Positions 1-6,209 of a stretch of 7,495 bases of DNA are shown one piece after another. How positions within the stretch are numbered: position 1 is the stretch's first letter; each line of letters starts with the position of its first letter. The position numbers and the translations under genes were made by a program. Origin of the DNA: Patescibacteria group bacterium UBA3527 (GTDB lineage Bacteria > Patescibacteriota > Minisyncoccia > Phycocordibacterales > UBA918); contig DFPA01000008.1 of the NCBI GenBank assembly GCA_002377025.1, positions 1 through 7,495 of the forward strand, written 5' to 3'. Under the pieces are notes generated by a model. That model did not search any database and was not told where the DNA came from. It saw only the letters and a program-made list of their open reading frames with translations.

Positions 1-281
1 TTCACAATTGGAGTTTTGCTTGGGAGTACATTGATCTTCTTAGCATTAATTACACCTTCGGATACCAATATATTATGCACTGTGTCAGATGGTTGAACAC
101 CGTGACTCAGCCACCTCTTGGCTTCTTCTTTGTCGAGTTGTACTTGGTCCAGTTTAGGATTGTATGAACCCAAAATGGCGACATTTTTATTGCTTTTCGG
201 GCCGGTTCGCTTGTCTGTTACAACAATACGAAAAGACGGGTCATTCCTACGTCCAACTCTTTGTAGTCTCATCATTAACAT
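1..281 (-). CDS. rpsP: Small ribosomal subunit protein bS16 (3' end cut by window)
   Basis: S16 is a small-subunit ribosomal protein that helps assemble and stabilise the 5' domain of 16S rRNA. The visible 93 codons begin MLMMRLQRVGRRNDPSFRIV and continue with TGPKSNKNVAILGSYNP near residues 27-43 and KEEAKRWLSHGVQPSDTV near 50-67, which match the S16 family closely: the RLQRxGRxxxPxFRIVVxD start, the lxxlGxYNP strand and the rxxxWlxxGAqPSdtV helix. Most S16 proteins are 80-100 residues, but Patescibacteria often carry a longer tail, so only a C-terminal extension is probably missing. I chose the ATG at 281 because MLM(M/I)RLQRVG is the usual start; two further in-frame ATGs follow at 275 and 272. 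There is no Shine-Dalgarno sequence. The gene is divergent from rnr. In many bacteria rpsP leads an operon with a KH protein, rimM, trmD and rplS, which would lie beyond the left edge. Confidence 0.95.
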   Translation of the reverse strand, partial: MLMMRLQRVGRRNDPSFRIVVTDKRTGPKSNKNVAILGSYNPKLDQVQLDKEEAKRWLSHGVQPSDTVHNILVSEGVINAKKINVLPSKTPIV

Positions 282-291
282 AATGACCGGT

Positions 292-320
292 AAGATACTA
301 TAGATAATCGATTTTGGCAA
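292..320 (-). promoter_or_regulatory. Candidate promoter of rpsP
   Basis: Read on the minus strand, TTGCCA (320-315, 5 of 6 to the -35 consensus) is followed after 17 nt by TATCTT (297-292, 4 of 6 to the -10 consensus). Transcription would start about 4 nt before the rpsP ATG, giving an almost leaderless mRNA, which fits the lack of a Shine-Dalgarno sequence. An overlapping TATAGT (302-297) is a better -10 but has a poor -35. This is a pattern match by eye only. Confidence 0.3.
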
Positions 321-321
321 T

Positions 322-356
322 AAAAAAATGCCAGGCCTCGAAGATGAGTGTCCTGG
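322..356 (-). terminator. Intrinsic terminator-like hairpin upstream of rpsP
   Basis: On the minus strand CCAGG (356-352) pairs with CCTGG (335-331). An inner CTC/GAG pair and a short loop complete the hairpin, which is followed by CA and then seven T (328-322). This is the layout of a Rho-independent terminator. It sits about 40 nt before rpsP, so it would end or attenuate a transcript started further upstream, near 434. The outer TGCCA (364-360) can instead pair with TGGCA at 333-329, the segment just before the T run. Confidence 0.5.
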
Positions 357-368
357 ACTTGGCAAGTA

Positions 369-421
369 CCGGTCCCGGGATAACATCCTGGGGGGGAAGT
401 TTCTACAGGTCCCGGGACCGG
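369..421. repeat. Perfect 12-bp GC-rich inverted repeat
   Basis: CCGGTCCCGGGA at 369-380 is repeated inverted as TCCCGGGACCGG at 410-421. Inside it CCTG (387-390) pairs with CAGG (406-409), and a G7 run lies at 390-396. Because each arm contains the self-complementary TCCCGGGA, each arm could also pair with itself or with a second molecule. It lies centrally between the divergent rpsP and rnr genes. Confidence 0.9.
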
Positions 422-440
422 CGGTCGCTGCCATGTTTTT

Positions 441-469
441 AAAATACACCAACTCGCCAAAAAAGTAAA
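441..469 (-). promoter_or_regulatory. Candidate promoter for the minus-strand structured RNA
   Basis: On the minus strand TTTACT (469-464, 4 of 6) and TATTTT (446-441, 4 of 6) are separated by exactly 17 nt. The predicted start falls near 436-434, directly before the outer arm of the fold at 433-429. Both boxes are weak on their own; the support comes from the spacing and from the fit with the downstream structure and terminator. Confidence 0.3.
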
Positions 470-475
470 GCGTTA

Positions 476-2440
476 TTGAAAAAGAACCACTATCACGCTA
501 CACTCCACTGCATGGACAGTAAACGGTACCAAGGAATAATCAAAGTGCGCGGTAAGGGCATAGGTTTTGTGGCCCTTGAAGATTTTCTTGAAGATATTGT
601 TATTGAAAACACAGACCTTAATTTTGCTCTAGACGGCGACGTGGTCGAAATAGAGCTCAGAACACCCAGAGAGGGCGAGAGACGTACCGGCAAGGTGCTG
701 CAAGTACTGGAACCGGCACATAAGGAATTTGTCGGTACTGTGAAAAAGGATGACGAAGATAAGTTATATCTCCAACCCGATAATTATCGAGTGCACGTGC
801 GGCCGGTTTTGCCAGAGGCAAAACCGGCCGCACTCGGTATGAAAGTTGTTGCCATCATTACAAAATGGACCGACCCCCTTAAAGAGCCTCGAGCAAGAAT
901 AATCGAAACTCTCGGCAAGGCAGGCGATCACGAAACGGAGATGCAAGCCATTATTCGCAGCGGGGGCTTTTCAGAAAACTTTGATGAGCATGTTTCCAAG
1001 GAAGCGAAGGAAATTTACGAACGTCGTGACGAAATTTTTACAAAAGCAGTGAGTGACCAAAAGCGGAAGGATATGCGAGCAGTCACTACTTTTACCATCG
1101 ACCCTAAAGACGCTAAGGACTTTGACGACGCTCTCTCGATACAAACCCTTAAAAATGGAAACTTTGAGGTCGGAGTACATATTGCCGATGTCTCACACTA
1201 CGTTAAAGAAGGATCCCATATAGACATGGAAGCTCGCGACAGAGCGACTTCTATCTATCTGGTGGATAGAGTAATACCAATGCTTCCGGAAATTTTGAGC
1301 AACGATCTTTGTTCTCTTCGACCCAATGAAGACCGCTTGGCCTTCTCGGCCATATTCGAAATCTCTCCCGATGCCAAGATACAAAATGCGTGGTACGGAC
1401 AAACCATCATTCATTCCGACAAACGATTTACCTACGAAGAAGCACAAAAAGTGTTGGACAACGATAGCGGAAAATATCTGGAGGAACTTGGCGTCATGAT
1501 GCAACTCTCACGAATCCTTCGCAAAAAACGCTACGGCGATGGCGCTATCGCCTTTGAGCAGCCGGAAGTAAAGTTTGAACTGGATGAAAAAGGTGTACCG
1601 ATACGCGCCTACACCAAAGAACGTACCGAGACAATGATGATGATTGAGGACTTCATGTTACTGGCCAACCGCGAAGTGGCCACATACATTCATAAACTTT
1701 GCAAAGATAAAGGGCGTGACGCCGCTTTTATTTACCGTGTTCATGATGTGCCAAACCCGGAAAAAATTGAAGAATTATCCTTATTTGTGAATGCTCTTGG
1801 CTACGATTTTAAAACCCACAAAGGTATTGTAAGGGCGACTGATATAAACAAACTACTGAGACAGATAAAAGGGAAACCCGAGGAAAACCTTATCAAGGTA
1901 GCCACTATCCGCTCCATGGCCAAAGCTATATACACTACTAAAAATATCGGTCACTACGGCTTAGCTTTTAAATACTACACCCACTTCACTTCACCCATTC
2001 GCCGCTACCCAGACCTTATGGCACATCGCATGCTGCGAAGACATCTCGACGGCTCACCGATATCTGGTAAAGAAATGACCAAGTACGAGAAACTCTCCAT
2101 ACAATCATCCGACCGTGAAATGGAAGCAGTGAAGGCGGAAAGAGACAGTATCAAGTACAAACAAGTGGAATACATGCGAGACAAAATTGGCCAAACCTTC
2201 ACCGGAGTAATCACTGGCGTAACCGATTGGGGAGTATATGTGGAAGAAAAAGACAGTAAAGCGGAAGGTATGATTCGTCTCTCTAGCATTAAATCGGACT
2301 ACTTCGAACATATGGCGTCCAAGTACCAAATCAAAGGCCAACGCACCGGCAAAGTCTATCGCCTGGGAGACGAGTTGAAGATTAAACTGGTGCGAGCTGA
2401 CCTCGAAGAAAGACAGATCGATTACGAACTAATCGGATAA
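476..2440 (+). CDS. rnr: Ribonuclease R (RNase II/RNB family 3'-5' exoribonuclease)
   Basis: RNase R is a processive 3'-5' exoribonuclease that degrades structured RNA, including rRNA fragments. Cold-shock-like OB folds occupy roughly residues 15-70 and 80-150, the RNB catalytic domain about 200-530, and an S1 domain 572-652. The four metal-binding aspartates are D209, D215, D217 and D218 in IDPKDAKDFDDA, with the same spacing as D201/207/209/210 of E. coli RNase II. GVHIADVSHYV (233-243), the aromatic clamp Y261, LPEILSNDLCSL (270-281) and HFTSPIRRYPDL (503-514) are also present. At 654 residues it is shorter than E. coli RNase R (about 813); it lacks the N-terminal helix-turn-helix and the lysine-rich tail. 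The start is uncertain: TTG at 476, or ATG at 512 (MDSKRYQG), neither with a Shine-Dalgarno sequence. The end overlaps the convergent lytic transglycosylase gene by 12 nt. Confidence 0.95.
   Translation: MKKNHYHATLHCMDSKRYQGIIKVRGKGIGFVALEDFLEDIVIENTDLNFALDGDVVEIELRTPREGERRTGKVLQVLEPAHKEFVGTVKKDDEDKLYLQPDNYRVHVRPVLPEAKPAALGMKVVAIITKWTDPLKEPRARIIETLGKAGDHETEMQAIIRSGGFSENFDEHVSKEAKEIYERRDEIFTKAVSDQKRKDMRAVTTFTIDPKDAKDFDDALSIQTLKNGNFEVGVHIADVSHYVKEGSHIDMEARDRATSIYLVDRVIPMLPEILSNDLCSLRPNEDRLAFSAIFEISPDAKIQNAWYGQTIIHSDKRFTYEEAQKVLDNDSGKYLEELGVMMQLSRILRKKRYGDGAIAFEQPEVKFELDEKGVPIRAYTKERTETMMMIEDFMLLANREVATYIHKLCKDKGRDAAFIYRVHDVPNPEKIEELSLFVNALGYDFKTHKGIVRATDINKLLRQIKGKPEENLIKVATIRSMAKAIYTTKNIGHYGLAFKYYTHFTSPIRRYPDLMAHRMLRRHLDGSPISGKEMTKYEKLSIQSSDREMEAVKAERDSIKYKQVEYMRDKIGQTFTGVITGVTDWGVYVEEKDSKAEGMIRLSSIKSDYFEHMASKYQIKGQRTGKVYRLGDELKIKLVRADLEERQIDYELIG
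797..833. repeat. Perfect 17-bp inverted repeat with 3-nt loop inside rnr
   Basis: GTGCGGCCGGTTTTGCC (797-813) and GGCAAAACCGGCCGCAC (817-833) are exact reverse complements around the loop AGA. It encodes about VRPVLPEAKPAA in the second OB fold of RNase R. In the mRNA it would be an extremely stable hairpin. No T run follows on the plus strand, so it is not a standard terminator. Confidence 0.95.
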
Positions 2441-3352
2441 ATTTTCTATGTAGCTTTCGTAAGCACTCTTAGCACCATAAATTTTGGTGGTGTAGGTGCT
2501 GGCGTCTTCTTTGTACCAAGCTACCACTCCTTCTTGAGTGGAGCCATGTGCAAGAGCGAGAAACACATCGTAACCTGTCAAAACCTCAGATTGCTCAAAC
2601 AAATCGACAGTATCTTCCGGAGTTTGGAATTTGACTACAAACCATTGCACCAAAGTCGCCATCGAACCCATGCCGGCATTATATGAGTTAATCAATAGGG
2701 GTGTATAAAATTCTCTTTGAAAGGTATTGTAGTCACCATCAAAAAATACATCGCAAATGATATCAAGCTCCTGCCTGCAAGTGTTTTCTATATGACGATA
2801 CGATTGCTCCAAAAGCCGAGCGGCCACTTTCACCTGATCTATCAGATCATCGCTACTTTCTCCTTCCTTAGCCAATTCATCCCAAGTTTGCGGCATTAGC
2901 TGCAATACCCCAAAAGCACCCGCGCCGCTTTTTGCATCTTCATCCAACCTAGACTCTTCTATGGCCATACCCACCACTAAATCCTCCAAATACCCGGCCA
3001 TGGGCTCGGGTATCCGACGCAAAGTGAAATGGCTTCGGATAGTGTCCAATACTTCCAATCGATTGGAAATTTGCGGTATCTCAGCTGCAAAACTGCTTTG
3101 ATAATACTCAACTTCATAATTAAAAAATCCTGAGTGTGATTTTTCGTCGTACTCTGCGTATTCCGGCTCAGTTACAACTTCTGCTTTGTCTTTTTTAGTT
3201 TCCTTTACCTTATCACTCTCGCCATTTCCCAATTCAAACGGAACAAGAGCCACACCCATAGTACTAAGGAGGCCACGCAAAGCCTGGCGACGAGTCACAC
3301 CTTCTTTTTTTCTTTCTTCTGGATCTACTTTATTTTCTTTCCATCCTTCCAT
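2429..3352 (-). CDS. Lytic transglycosylase (SLT domain) with Tat-like signal
   Basis: This is probably a peptidoglycan lytic transglycosylase, which cleaves the MurNAc-GlcNAc bond to form 1,6-anhydro ends outside the cytoplasmic membrane. The SLT fold spans about residues 115-290. The catalytic glutamate is E134 in AIEESRLD, followed by SGAGAFGVLQLMPQTW (142-157; the family's S-x-x-GAxGLxQxMPxT motif) and INSYNAGMG (221-229; the family's YNAG motif). The N-terminus has TRRQALRGLLSTMGVALVP (20-38), a twin-arginine pair before a short hydrophobic stretch, which suggests Tat export. A charged, low-complexity linker (about 42-72) follows. The gene starts 6 nt after the smc stop and is probably the last gene of that operon. 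Its 3' end overlaps rnr. The catalytic assignment is by motif; the insert at about 183-215 is longer than in short SLT domains. Confidence 0.82.
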   Translation of the reverse strand: MEGWKENKVDPEERKKEGVTRRQALRGLLSTMGVALVPFELGNGESDKVKETKKDKAEVVTEPEYAEYDEKSHSGFFNYEVEYYQSSFAAEIPQISNRLEVLDTIRSHFTLRRIPEPMAGYLEDLVVGMAIEESRLDEDAKSGAGAFGVLQLMPQTWDELAKEGESSDDLIDQVKVAARLLEQSYRHIENTCRQELDIICDVFFDGDYNTFQREFYTPLLINSYNAGMGSMATLVQWFVVKFQTPEDTVDLFEQSEVLTGYDVFLALAHGSTQEGVVAWYKEDASTYTTKIYGAKSAYESYIENLSD

Positions 3353-3358
3353 ATGTAT

Positions 3359-5590
3359 TTACTTAGCTATGGCTACTGCGTCTTCCAATTTTACCGACAA
3401 TAACTTCGACACACCGTCACCCGCCATGGTAATACCATACAGGATACCCGCACGACTCATTGTCTCCCTATTGTGAGTTATCAGAATAAGTTGAGATTTC
3501 TTCGCCAATGCTTCTATCATATCACCATAGCGACGACTATTGGCTTCATCGAGAGCAGCATCCGTTTCGTCAAGAATAATGAATAGCGGTGGGTTGACCT
3601 GACTCATTGCAAATATAAGCGCAATTGAAGTCAATGCTCTTTCACCGCCCGAAAGCATGTCGAGGCCGGCAATACGTTTGTTGGGAAGTTTGGCTAGAAT
3701 ATCAACGCCCTCTTCGTCGTCCTCATCCCCTTCAGGATCCTCATCTGTTTTCTTTTGTTTCACCTTCACAGTCAACAACCTGGCCTCCCCACCACCAAAC
3801 ATAAGGGTAAAAAAACGATTAAATTCCATACTGATCTTTTCTATGCCGGATGCAAATCTTTGATCTAACTGTTTGGTAAGATCTTTAATCAGGTCTTCCA
3901 AACCTTTCACCGAAGCCTCCAGATCAGCAATTTCCGACCGCAAGAAATTGTCTCTCTCACTTACATCCTTGTATTCTCGTTCAACCTCTTTATCTACCCC
4001 TCCCATTTCCTCCAAGCGAACTTTCATTTTTTCCAGCTCACGCCGTCTGACAAACTGTTGTTCTCGGCTTTCTGCCATAATATTCTCATCAGACAAATCC
4101 TCTCTCTCCTTGCCTAATTCATCGTACCGGCGCACTTCTCTACCTACTAGAACAACCGCTTCACGCACTTCTTCCGCAAAACTTTCGCGCTCCCTCTCCA
4201 ACATAGAAAAATTACGATCTATTTCAGTGATTTTATTTTCACATTCACGATACTGGCTTTGTAAAGAAAATAGTTCTCTTTCCGCTTGCCGACCAAGTTT
4301 GTCTTCCATATGAGCTTGATTGTGCAAAGCCTGCAACTGTTCAGTGGTTGCTTTTTCCTTTTTTTCAATCACGCTAAGCTTAGCAGCTACTTCTCTCCCC
4401 TTGAGTTCCAGTTCTTTCAGTAACTCATTTTCTTCACTTACGTCAACACTGTTGCTACGACTCTGATCACTTAAAAACTGCTGCAAAATATTCTTTGTAT
4501 CTTGCAATGCTCTCTCCAAATGAGCCACCTCCCGACTACGTCCGGCTTTGTCTATAACGCTACTGACACTATCTACCATTTCTGAAACCTTGGTAAAACT
4601 AATTGGCGGATTCTCTTTATTTTTTTCTCGTAACTTAGCTTCTATTTGCCTTTTGACCAGAGACACCTGGCCTTCTATTTGTCCCAACTCCTTCACGACT
4701 GTTTGGCGATTGTTTCTGATCGCTTGCAAGCTTTCTTCCAGTGTTTTGATCTCTTCAGTGTAGGAGTTGTTAGTGACAGTTCTTAGTTTTTCTTCTGAGT
4801 CTTCTATAGCTCTTAGCAATTCTCTAGACTTGTCTTTAAGCGGTGCCACTCGTTCCTTTTCACGGGCGGTTTGTATCTCCAAATAACGTGACTCGCGATA
4901 AAGGTACTCCCGATAGAAGTCACTCAATTTTGCTCGCAGCGCCACCGCCCGCTCCATTTTCTTCACTTGATTATGTAGGTATTTCAAATGCGGAGCCACT
5001 TCTCGTCGCAATGATTCTACCTTCTCGATATTTTCTTCCGTCTTTGATAACTTCTTCAGTGCTTCTTGTCTTTTGTATTGAAAAATCTTCAACCCGAGAG
5101 CATCCTCTATCATCTCTCGTCTTTCGCGAGAATTGGCACTTAAAATTCTATCCGCCTCTCCTTGAGAAATAATATGGTGACCACTGGGACCGATATTGGC
5201 CGCTGCTAGTAGCTCTTGCACGTCCTTTAGTCGAACTTTGGAACCGTTTATCAGGTAATCATTTTGTCCGTCTCTGTGTACCACGCGCTCAAGTTTTACT
5301 TCATCAAAATCCAAGGGAAACACTCTGGACTCATTGTTTAAAAAAATCTCCACTGAGGCACGATTGGAACGAGACACTTTCTCTGAACCGCTAAATATAA
5401 GGTCGGCTCCTTTTTGTGCCCGCAAACCCTTGGTCGATTGCTCACCCAAAACGAAACGAAAAGCTTCCGCCACATTACTCTTACCGGAGCCGTTGGGGCC
5501 AACAATTGCTGTCACGGAAGTGGCGAATTCGAATTCACTTTTTTTGGCAAACGATTTAAAGCCGTTGATTTGTAGGTTTTTGAGATACAT
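3359..5590 (-). CDS. smc: Short SMC-like chromosome structural maintenance ATPase
   Basis: SMC proteins are ABC-type ATPases that organise and segregate the chromosome. The N-terminal head has MYLKNLQINGFKSFAKK, Walker A GPNGSGKS (31-38) and the Q-loop SQGEAD (Q143). The C-terminal head has GGGEARL (599-605), signature LSGGERAL (646-653), Walker B FIILDETDAALD (670-681) and H-loop ITHNR (H706). Between them, residues about 175-590 are rich in charged heptad-like coiled coil. At 743 residues it is far shorter than ordinary SMC (about 1150-1200), and I see no hinge domain or glycine-rich hinge motif in the middle; around 325-385 there is only a short, less helical stretch. There is no CxxC hook, so it is not Rad50-like. 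An acidic insertion (TDEDPEGDEDDEEGVD, 615-630) lies just before the signature region. It sits 5 nt after the pilin gene. Both heads are intact, so it is not a broken gene. Confidence 0.9.
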   Translation of the reverse strand: MYLKNLQINGFKSFAKKSEFEFATSVTAIVGPNGSGKSNVAEAFRFVLGEQSTKGLRAQKGADLIFSGSEKVSRSNRASVEIFLNNESRVFPLDFDEVKLERVVHRDGQNDYLINGSKVRLKDVQELLAAANIGPSGHHIISQGEADRILSANSRERREMIEDALGLKIFQYKRQEALKKLSKTEENIEKVESLRREVAPHLKYLHNQVKKMERAVALRAKLSDFYREYLYRESRYLEIQTAREKERVAPLKDKSRELLRAIEDSEEKLRTVTNNSYTEEIKTLEESLQAIRNNRQTVVKELGQIEGQVSLVKRQIEAKLREKNKENPPISFTKVSEMVDSVSSVIDKAGRSREVAHLERALQDTKNILQQFLSDQSRSNSVDVSEENELLKELELKGREVAAKLSVIEKKEKATTEQLQALHNQAHMEDKLGRQAERELFSLQSQYRECENKITEIDRNFSMLERERESFAEEVREAVVLVGREVRRYDELGKEREDLSDENIMAESREQQFVRRRELEKMKVRLEEMGGVDKEVEREYKDVSERDNFLRSEIADLEASVKGLEDLIKDLTKQLDQRFASGIEKISMEFNRFFTLMFGGGEARLLTVKVKQKKTDEDPEGDEDDEEGVDILAKLPNKRIAGLDMLSGGERALTSIALIFAMSQVNPPLFIILDETDAALDEANSRRYGDMIEALAKKSQLILITHNRETMSRAGILYGITMAGDGVSKLLSVKLEDAVAIAK

Positions 5591-5595
5591 CTATC

Positions 5596-6147
5596 TTATA
5601 CATCTAAACGTACAACGTATGGAACACTGGGATTGATGGAACCTCCCACTCCGGCGGTATTATCATATCCGCCATTGTTATTTGTGGTGCTTCCGCATAC
5701 TTCAGATGCATTTGAATCTTCTCTTTCCAGATTCACTGCAAACACAACTACCGATGGATCCCCCTCGCAAGAACGATCCGAGTCATAATAATAGTAGTAG
5801 TCGCTGTCTCCCGGACCCTTTGGGTCCACCGGCATGGCGCCAAACGCTTCAGTTAAAAAATTCAGAAGTAAATCTTCATCAGGACAACTTCCACCGGAAG
5901 GTAATTGCCCGCCGCCAGGTTCCAAGATAACTCCTCCGGTACAATTCGGCCATCTGCCGTATCGGTCTACAAAAAGCCGCACCGCCGCACCAAGTTGCTG
6001 AATATCATCTTTTCTTATCGAGTCTCGAGCCTTAGCACGAAAATCACCACCATTGAGTAATCCAACCAGCACCAATAGACCTATGATAGAAATAACCGTT
6101 AGAAGCTCAATGAGTGTAAAGCCTCTCCTTGTACCTGATATTTTCAT
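5596..6147 (-). CDS. Type IV pilin-like / GspG-like pseudopilin precursor
   Basis: The N-terminus MKISGTRRGFTLIELLTVIS is a class III prepilin signal: a short basic leader, cleavage expected between G9 and F10, the conserved glutamate at position 5 of the mature protein (E14), then a hydrophobic helix to about residue 31 that serves as membrane anchor and filament core. The 183-residue length, the following amphipathic helix with KARDSIRKDDIQQLGAAVRLF, and the P-x-DP-K-G...Y region (106-121) resemble GspG-type pseudopilins and the minor pilins of Patescibacteria. Four cysteines (C69, C88, C127, C151) could form two disulfides. A run of five tyrosines (117-121) is encoded by a short triplet repeat. 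It lies between rnc and smc with no pilus assembly genes nearby. Function as a pilus, secretion or uptake subunit cannot be decided here. No Shine-Dalgarno sequence precedes the ATG. Confidence 0.85.
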   Translation of the reverse strand: MKISGTRRGFTLIELLTVISIIGLLVLVGLLNGGDFRAKARDSIRKDDIQQLGAAVRLFVDRYGRWPNCTGGVILEPGGGQLPSGGSCPDEDLLLNFLTEAFGAMPVDPKGPGDSDYYYYYDSDRSCEGDPSVVVFAVNLEREDSNASEVCGSTTNNNGGYDNTAGVGGSINPSVPYVVRLDV

Positions 6148-6161
6148 AGTGTAATTTTAAC

Positions 6162-6189
6162 ACGAGAAAGGACGCGGCCTCCGGCCGCG
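6162..6189 (-). terminator. GC-rich hairpin between rnc and the pilin gene
   Basis: On the minus strand CGCGGCC (6189-6183) pairs perfectly with GGCCGCG (6179-6173) around the loop GGA. It is followed by TCCTTTCTCG, a weak pyrimidine tract without a real T run. It begins about 20 nt after the rnc stop. It may be a leaky terminator, an mRNA end-protecting or processing hairpin, or a REP-like element. Confidence 0.4.
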
Positions 6190-6209
6190 CCCTACTCCTT
6201 GTTAGTTAC

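Larger units (their letters stand above)
322..434 (-). ncRNA. Candidate structured small RNA or rpsP leader
   Basis: A minus-strand transcript starting near 434 would be about 110 nt and end in the T-run hairpin at 322-356. Its 5' part can fold as an outer TGGCA/TGCCA pair (433-429 with 364-360), then a perfect 12-bp stem (421-410 with 380-369), then a 4-bp CCTG/CAGG stem with a C-rich loop. A promoter-like pair lies immediately upstream. I do not recognise the family: the SRP RNA core (GGAAGNAGC-type loop) is absent, and it is too short for RNase P RNA or tmRNA. It could equally be an attenuating 5' leader of rpsP, or DNA-level structure with no RNA function. On the plus strand it would be the rnr upstream region. 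Confidence 0.33.

Noticed and set aside
369..421. Purine-riboswitch-like GTTTCTAC (399-406) on the plus strand
   Set aside because: It matches the J2/3 core word of purine riboswitches, but the loop-loop helices P2 and P3, the L2/L3 motifs and J3/1 are missing, and the genes nearby are not purine related. Probably chance.
322..434. SRP (4.5S) RNA gene
   Set aside because: Length and rod-like fold would fit, but the conserved GGAAGNAGC-type apical loop and the asymmetric internal loop are absent on both strands.
2471..2500. AGCACC/GGTGCT and CACCA/TGGTG pairs after the rnr stop, as an rnr terminator
   Set aside because: No T run follows, and the sequence is coding for the lytic transglycosylase.
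3873..4313. Long plus-strand ORF (146 codons) antisense to smc
   Set aside because: Serine/arginine-rich composition typical of the reverse strand of coiled-coil genes; it lies wholly within the well-supported smc gene.
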